Assembly (NCBI GenBank): GCA_964370035.1
Contig: CAYJGT010000052.1
Span: 1-11,662, forward strand
Source of the DNA: CAYJHC01 sp964370035
Lineage (GTDB): Bacteria > Bacillota > Clostridia > Peptostreptococcales > Anaerovoracaceae
Direction of reading: 5' to 3'
Length of the DNA stretch: 11,662 nucleotides
How positions within the stretch are numbered: the stretch's first letter is position 1; every line of letters begins with the position of its first letter. Shown here one piece after another: positions 8,199 through 11,662 of the stretch. Made by a program: the position numbers and the translations under genes. Under the pieces are notes generated by a model that did no database searches, was not told the origin of the DNA, and saw only the letters and a program-made list of their open reading frames with translations.

Positions 8199-8243
8199 AT
8201 GAATAAATTAGACACGAGGGGGCAAAATGAATATAGACATTAA
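8199..8243 (+). CDS. Possible 14-codon upstream ORF overlapping the 8227 start
   Basis: ATG at 8199 follows a good ribosome site (AAGGA at 8185-8189) and reads MNKLDTRGQNEYRH before TAA at 8241-8243, overlapping the first 17 bases of the PAS-GAF-GGDEF-EAL gene in another frame. The ribosome site of the main gene (GAGGGGG at 8216-8222) lies inside it, so translating it could couple to or modulate the main gene. It has no recognisable protein family and may simply be chance. Confidence 0.3.
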   Translation: MNKLDTRGQNEYRH

Positions 8244-10368
8244 AGATTTGCTAAAAGTTGCTGCAGATATTACAGATGAAATTGTTTATGCCATAGATAT
8301 GGACACGAACCAATTATTGTATTGCAATAATGAAGGGAAAAAAATATTCAAGGATTATATCCAAAATGACAAATTAAAAGAAATGAATTCCAGCTTCCTA
8401 AGTAGCGGGCATAGCATTTTTGGCCAAGCCAGAAAAGAAATATTAGAAGACGAGGATATTAATAAATGGCAGTATTATAATCCAGCTACTGAAAAGTATT
8501 ATATTTTAAAATCAAAAGAAATAACTTATGAGGAGCAACGAATCCTTATTGCTGTTGTAAATGACATTACAGATATCAAAACAAATAACGATGCATTAGG
8601 AAGAGATTTAGGCGTTCAGATAATCTTAAACTCTTGCGTAGAGTTAATGCATGGAAAAATAAATCCTAAAGACGCGATTGATGAAATACTCAAAATAATA
8701 GGCAGTTATTACTCTTCCGACAGAGTTCAATATTTCCAAATAAATTTCGAAGAAAACACAGTTGGAATTTTTAGCGAATGGTGTAAATCTGGAATTTCTT
8801 CCGAAAAAGAAACCATGCAGAACATCCCCATCGAAATGGTAAGTAATTTAACTAGCCAACTAAACAAAGGAAAAACTTTGTATATTCCAAATATCCAAGA
8901 AATACTAGGGCACTCCAATGAAGGCCAACAAGTATTGGAAGATGTAGGTATTGCAGAAAATGTTGAAAACTCATCAGCACTTTTGATAACTTCGATTCAC
9001 GACGAAAAAGAAAATGTTTCTGGCTATTTAATAATAGAAAATGTTGACGAAGAATTCAAAGAGGACCAATTATTAAAGCCTTTGTCCTTCTTTATCAGTG
9101 ACTTCATATATAAAGCAGAACTTTTAGAGAGTTTGAGTAAATTAAGTTTCAGAGATAGTTTAACTGGATTAAAAAACAGACATAGTTATAAAGAACTACT
9201 AAACAGATACGAAAAATTTCCTCCGAAAGCCTTAGGCGTTGGATATGCGGATATTAGCGGACTTAAAATAATTAACGACACATTCGGCCATTCTAAAGGA
9301 GACGAAATAATCATTAGAATGGGGCAACTTCTTTCATCTGAATTTGGAGAGGATGTTTACCGAATTGGTGGTGATGAATTTGTAATTCTCCAAGAAGGAG
9401 ATGATATTAAAAAATTCGAAAGCCAAATCTCTTCACTTAAAAAAGCTATTGATAAGGAAGAATTTTTAAAAGCTTCAATTGGCTTTTCTTGGAGCCAAGA
9501 ACCAGAAAGCGTAACCAAACAAGTTGAAGAAGCTGATGGAAGCATGTATAAAGAAAAACAAATCAAAAGTGCAGACATAACTGGTAACGGCAAATATAAG
9601 ACAATACTAAAGGAAAGCCTTATTTCTGAAATATACCAGGGGAGTTTTATAGTATACCTGCAACCGCAGATTAATTTAAAAACAAACAAAATTTCAGGTG
9701 CAGAAGCTCTAGTAAGGAAGGTTGATAGTAAAGGGAAAATAGTCCCTCCAAACTCATTTATTCCTTTTTATGAAAAAGAAGGGATTATCCAAACACTAGA
9801 TTTATTTGTTTTTGAAGAGATGTGTAAATTCTTAAATGATATCAAAAAATATGAATCAGGAAAAAATTTAAAACTGTCAATTAATTTTTCAAAAATAACT
9901 ATTGCCGTTGACAATATCGCTAAAATTTTAAAAGAAAAATGCGCAGAATATAATATTGATCCTTCAAGAATAGTTATTGAAATAACCGAAACTTCTCATT
10001 CTATAGATATTAATGAACTAATAAAGACAGTAGAAGAATTTTCAAAAGAAGGTTTCTACGTATCCTTAGATGACTTTGGTTCAGGCTATGCTAACTTGTC
10101 CATGTTAACAAATCTAGACTTTGACGAAATAAAAATTGACAAGAGTTTAGTTGACGGTTTAGAAAACTGTGAAAAATCAAGAACTCTGACAAAGATGACC
10201 ATTGATGTTTGCAACGGGTTAAATAAGACAATTTCAATAGCAGAAGGTATAGAAACAAAAGAGCAGTACCAAATTTTAAAAGATCTTCTCTGCGAAAATG
10301 GACAAGGCTATTATTTTGACAAGCCAATGCCTATTGCTGATTTTATTGCAAAGTATATCTCAACTTAA
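8227..10368 (+). CDS. GGDEF-EAL hybrid, probable c-di-GMP phosphodiesterase (PAS-GAF-GGDEF-EAL)
   Basis: This 713-residue soluble protein has PAS (about 8-118), GAF-like (about 130-295), GGDEF (about 305-425) and EAL (about 460-707). The EAL domain retains all residues expected of an active enzyme: E493 of EALVR, N553, E585, D615-D616 of DDFGSGYANL, K636, E673 and Q693, so it should open c-di-GMP to pGpG. GGDEF is exact at 381-385, but the preceding residues (EFGE) do not form an RxxD I-site, and the metal loop reads ADISGLKIIND. The GGDEF may be active or act as a GTP-sensing regulator. It matches the second half of the divergent 1197-residue protein along its whole length, including the YYNP segment of the PAS, but lacks that protein's PAS cysteines. 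The ATG at 8227 is the first in frame after TAG at 8209-8211. GAGGGGG at 8216-8222 is only four bases upstream. Transcribed alone and closed by the hairpin at 10425. Confidence 0.92.
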   Translation: MNIDIKDLLKVAADITDEIVYAIDMDTNQLLYCNNEGKKIFKDYIQNDKLKEMNSSFLSSGHSIFGQARKEILEDEDINKWQYYNPATEKYYILKSKEITYEEQRILIAVVNDITDIKTNNDALGRDLGVQIILNSCVELMHGKINPKDAIDEILKIIGSYYSSDRVQYFQINFEENTVGIFSEWCKSGISSEKETMQNIPIEMVSNLTSQLNKGKTLYIPNIQEILGHSNEGQQVLEDVGIAENVENSSALLITSIHDEKENVSGYLIIENVDEEFKEDQLLKPLSFFISDFIYKAELLESLSKLSFRDSLTGLKNRHSYKELLNRYEKFPPKALGVGYADISGLKIINDTFGHSKGDEIIIRMGQLLSSEFGEDVYRIGGDEFVILQEGDDIKKFESQISSLKKAIDKEEFLKASIGFSWSQEPESVTKQVEEADGSMYKEKQIKSADITGNGKYKTILKESLISEIYQGSFIVYLQPQINLKTNKISGAEALVRKVDSKGKIVPPNSFIPFYEKEGIIQTLDLFVFEEMCKFLNDIKKYESGKNLKLSINFSKITIAVDNIAKILKEKCAEYNIDPSRIVIEITETSHSIDINELIKTVEEFSKEGFYVSLDDFGSGYANLSMLTNLDFDEIKIDKSLVDGLENCEKSRTLTKMTIDVCNGLNKTISIAEGIETKEQYQILKDLLCENGQGYYFDKPMPIADFIAKYIST

Positions 10369-10424
10369 AATTCAACTTCTTTTGGCGAAGTTCTAATCAG
10401 ACTTATATAAACTATTAACCACAA

Positions 10425-10470
10425 AAACAGGTAGCTGACTTTAAAAATCAATTACCTGTTTATCTTTTAT
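10425..10470 (+). terminator. Rho-independent terminator of the 8227 gene
   Basis: AAACAGGTAGCTGA (10425-10438) pairs with TCAATTACCTGTTT (10448-10461). The stem is 14 bp with one G-U wobble and one mismatch, a 9-base loop, then ATCTTTTAT. It starts 57 bases after the stop codon. A run of five A ahead of the stem means it could also stop minus-strand transcription. Confidence 0.8.
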
Positions 10471-10488
10471 AATTTTGTAGCCACTGAA

Positions 10489-10533
10489 AAAGAAAAACCC
10501 CCGAAAACCCTGTATCTATCAGGGTTTTCGTGG
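10489..10533 (-). terminator. Minus-strand terminator, probably that of the ancestral guaA
   Basis: CGAAAACCCTG (10502-10512) and CAGGGTTTTCG (10520-10530) are perfect complements around a 7-base loop, and two more G-C pairs extend the stem past one mismatch. On the minus strand the stem is followed by GGGG and then TTTTTCTTTTT, giving clear orientation. On the plus strand no T-tract follows. It lies about ten bases downstream, in minus-strand sense, of the GAGTGGGAATAA sequence at 10543-10554, as expected for the native terminator of a minus-strand guaA. No complete minus-strand gene of the chromosome now precedes it. Confidence 0.75.
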
Positions 10534-10542
10534 ATATAGAAG

Positions 10543-10554
10543 TTATTCCCACTC
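10543..10554 (-). other. Candidate attachment site: guaA 3'-end core (attR)
   Basis: On the minus strand this is GAGTGGGAATAA, the codons Glu-Trp-Glu-stop that end GMP synthase (the family C-terminus is ...ATIEWE). The 3' end of guaA is a known integration hotspot for tyrosine-recombinase islands and phages, and this terminal sequence is the part duplicated on insertion. Upstream of the core on the minus strand the reading frame hits a stop and does not resemble guaA, while a terminator follows downstream. That is the pattern expected at the far junction of an inserted island. The integrase and intact guaA are not in the window, so this is inference from core, terminator and context. Confidence 0.6.
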
Positions 10555-10567
10555 TCTGTCTCAAATC

Positions 10568-10595
10568 ATAACTTAAACAATTTTGTTTAAGTTAT
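10568..10595. repeat. Perfect 28-bp palindrome near the island end
   Basis: ATAACTTAAACAA (10568-10580) and TTGTTTAAGTTAT (10583-10595) are exact reverse complements with two bases between. Neither strand has a T-tract after it, so it is not a standard terminator. ACTCT (10551-10555) and AGAGT (10603-10607) could extend the structure outside. It lies 13 bases from the guaA-like core, where excisionase, integrase or regulator sites are often found. The role is unproven. Confidence 0.85.
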
Positions 10596-10654
10596 ATTGC
10601 TTAGAGTGTCTGTATTATTCAAATTATATAAGATTTTTTAAGTATCTGATTTTT

Positions 10655-10678
10655 TGTTGCCAAAATGTTGCCACTGAA
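10655..10678 (+). repeat. Tandem TGTTGCCA repeats, possible integrase arm sites
   Basis: TGTTGCCA occurs at 10655-10662 and again at 10666-10673, one helical turn apart. The second copy continues as TGTTGCCACTGAA (to 10678), which recurs with one change as TGTAGCCACTGAA at 10476-10488 on the other side of the guaA-like core. Short direct repeats flanking an att core are typical of integrase arm-binding sites; here this is inference only. Confidence 0.45.
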
Positions 10679-10680
10679 TA

Positions 10681-10881
10681 TTAAAAATTAACCCATTCGG
10701 CTTCTTCGTCAGATGTTGAAAGAATAGCAATCTTTTTATCTGTAACGAATGCATCTGATAGTACAAATTCACCTACTTTATATTTTTCTTTAGCAAATAG
10801 TAAGGCTTCTTCAAAAGTATTAGCTTCTACTTCAAATTCTTGTACTATTGTTTCCTCGATTGCAACTTTTATTAATCTCAT
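10681..10881 (-). CDS. DpnD/PcfM-like small protein
   Basis: A 66-residue acidic protein beginning MRLIKVAIEETIVQEFEVEA. A short beta-strand start, then an EVEANTFEEALLFAKEKY segment and a GEFVLSDAFV segment, match the layout of the DpnD/PcfM family (small proteins found beside restriction genes and on conjugative plasmids; biochemical role unknown). It is a little longer than the shortest family members, with extra residues ending EAEWVNF. The start at 10881 has a strong AGGAGG ribosome site six bases upstream. It follows the HNH endonuclease gene by 20 bases on the same strand, so the two are very likely co-transcribed. DpnD itself was named from the pneumococcal DpnI restriction locus, so pairing with a nuclease gene fits, but no function should be assumed. 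Family assignment is from pattern memory and is moderate. Confidence 0.65.
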   Translation of the reverse strand: MRLIKVAIEETIVQEFEVEANTFEEALLFAKEKYKVGEFVLSDAFVTDKKIAILSTSDEEAEWVNF

Positions 10882-10901
10882 ACATTTCCTCCTGGTACAT
10901 A

Positions 10902-11633
10902 TTAATGCCTAAATATTACATCATTATGATATTCTAAATTTAACTTCATTTCGCTACTACAATTTGGTATATATATTCTGTTTTTATCTAAATTGATTAT
11001 TTTAATATCATGTTCTGATATTTCTTGTGAAATCAGAACTTTCGTGTTTTTATCAAAAGATATGTAACCTAAGTCAAAAAGTTTATCGTATAATGGCGAG
11101 AGTGCTAATCCATTTTCAGGACTTAGTCTTTCGATATTGCTTGAACTTCTCCAAGGCTTAATATGGCTTGCTATAAGTAAAACAGGATTTTTTATATTAG
11201 TAATGATACATTTCTCAAACTTGTTTAATACATTCTTTCTGAATTGTCCTTGACCTTTTCTTGCAAGAATTATGGTCTCTTTTTCAGTTTGAGCAATATT
11301 TTCATTAGTTAAAACATTTTCTACTTGCCTATTTTCGAATGGTGTAAGCTCGTTATTAACATAATTATTTGTATATCCTAATAATCCCCATACACCTTCT
11401 CCTAATCCATATACAGAATAAAATAAATTCGTTGCACCTCTATATGATTTAGTTTGAGAGCAGTGACGTTGGATAGTTGCTCTAATATTATCTTTCCAAT
11501 TTTTATTAGTATGAATGTATGGTAAAATATTTCGTTCTTCAATAATACTATTAACTTCAGTAAGAGTACCCATTCCATCTAAACTTTCTAATGCACAAAT
11601 AATTTCAGAAATATATGTTATAGCTTCTTTCAT
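10902..11633 (-). CDS. HNH endonuclease (HNH_2 type), probable restriction enzyme
   Basis: A 243-residue protein. The C-terminal half carries the HNH_2 nuclease signature: RKGQGQFRKNVL (125-136), ASHIKPW with H157 (155-161), NGLALS with N174 (174-179) and YDKLFD with D183 and D187 (182-187), followed by GYISFD. This is a beta-beta-alpha metal-dependent DNA-cleaving fold. The N-terminal third (about 1-85) contains NIRATIQRHCSQ and GLGEGVWGL, typical of the winged-helix-like region at the front of many restriction endonucleases. The architecture suggests a type II or orphan, possibly modification-dependent, restriction enzyme. No methyltransferase is in the window but one could lie to the right. 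The ATG at 11633 has GGAG at 11644-11647, ten bases upstream. It stands first in view of an operon with the DpnD-like gene. Substrate sequence and dependence on methylation cannot be read from the sequence. Confidence 0.82.
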   Translation of the reverse strand: MKEAITYISEIICALESLDGMGTLTEVNSIIEERNILPYIHTNKNWKDNIRATIQRHCSQTKSYRGATNLFYSVYGLGEGVWGLLGYTNNYVNNELTPFENRQVENVLTNENIAQTEKETIILARKGQGQFRKNVLNKFEKCIITNIKNPVLLIASHIKPWRSSSNIERLSPENGLALSPLYDKLFDLGYISFDKNTKVLISQEISEHDIKIINLDKNRIYIPNCSSEMKLNLEYHNDVIFRH

Positions 11634-11662
11634 AATATCAATACTCCAAACTAGCTATTTTA

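Larger units (their letters stand above)
7919..8226. other. Divergent intergenic region between two c-di-GMP operons
   Basis: These 308 bases hold the start signals for the leftward 7918 operon and the rightward 8227 gene. Leftward promoters are described separately. For the rightward gene several AT-rich -10-like hexamers are present (TATAAT at 8115-8120, TATACT at 8164-8169, TGTTATACT at 8175-8183) but none has a convincing -35 at the right distance, so I do not choose one. No riboswitch or clear operator was recognised. Confidence 0.5.
10543..11662. mobile_element. Right-extending genomic island, one end (partial)
   Basis: Everything from the guaA-like core to the right edge is read as island DNA. 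It carries a perfect palindrome and TGTTGCCA repeats just inside the core, then two minus-strand genes of accessory character (DpnD/PcfM-like and HNH endonuclease). No integrase, relaxase or phage gene is in view, so the kind of element cannot be told. The other end should lie beyond the window next to guaA. Confidence 0.5.

Noticed and set aside
10568..10595. A terminator for the DpnD-like gene
   Set aside because: The stem is perfect, but no T-tract follows it on either strand.
10545..10680. The last codons of a real guaA gene running right from the core
   Set aside because: Upstream of GAGTGGGAATAA on the minus strand the frame gives a stop within a few codons and does not resemble the GMP synthase C-terminus, so only the core is shared.

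Overview
The window is AT-rich (roughly one third G+C by eye), has Shine-Dalgarno-led genes, and is dominated by cyclic di-GMP (c-di-GMP) turnover proteins. The protein style (seven-helix membrane GGDEF proteins, PAS/GAF-rich GGDEF-EAL hybrids, a Cys-containing PAS) fits a clostridial Firmicute, most likely a Lachnospiraceae member of the Butyrivibrio/Pseudobutyrivibrio/Lachnospira kind. That placement is inference from style and not from a marker gene.

Layout. (a) 1-1839, minus strand: two translationally coupled genes for paralogous seven-helix membrane proteins. The upstream one ends in an intact GGDEF domain with an I-site; the downstream one runs off the left edge before its output domain is reached. 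(b) 1840-2391: non-coding, with a short imperfect tandem repeat and a minus-strand terminator. (c) 2392-7918, minus strand: a two-gene operon. The first gene is a 1197-residue PAS-GGDEF-GAF-PAS-GAF-GGDEF-EAL protein and the second a 639-residue PAS-PAS-GGDEF-GAF diguanylate cyclase. (d) 7919-8226: a divergent promoter region with a possible 14-codon upstream ORF. (e) 8227-10368, plus strand: a 713-residue PAS-GAF-GGDEF-EAL protein, closed by a strong hairpin terminator. (f) 10490-11662: a minus-strand terminator, then a 12-bp sequence identical to the usual guaA 3' end (Glu-Trp-Glu-stop), then AT-rich DNA with a perfect 28-bp palindrome, short repeats, a DpnD/PcfM-like gene and an HNH endonuclease gene. 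I read this as the right-hand chromosome/island junction of an element inserted at the 3' end of guaA.

How the genes relate. The 1197-residue protein looks like a head-to-tail composite of its two neighbours. Its first part matches the downstream diguanylate cyclase (PAS-GGDEF-GAF) and its second part matches the divergent hybrid (PAS-GAF-GGDEF-EAL). The copy of GGDEF in its first part is degenerate (SNDTF), while both EAL domains keep every catalytic residue I could check. Both stand-alone cyclases with a visible GGDEF carry the RxxD product-inhibition site and both hybrids lack it. The locus therefore appears to pair feedback-limited c-di-GMP synthesis, membrane-bound and cytosolic, with phosphodiesterase-type hybrids under several small-molecule-sensing domains. 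The ligands are not visible from the sequence.

No rRNA, tRNA, CRISPR array, insertion sequence or c-di-GMP riboswitch was recognised.
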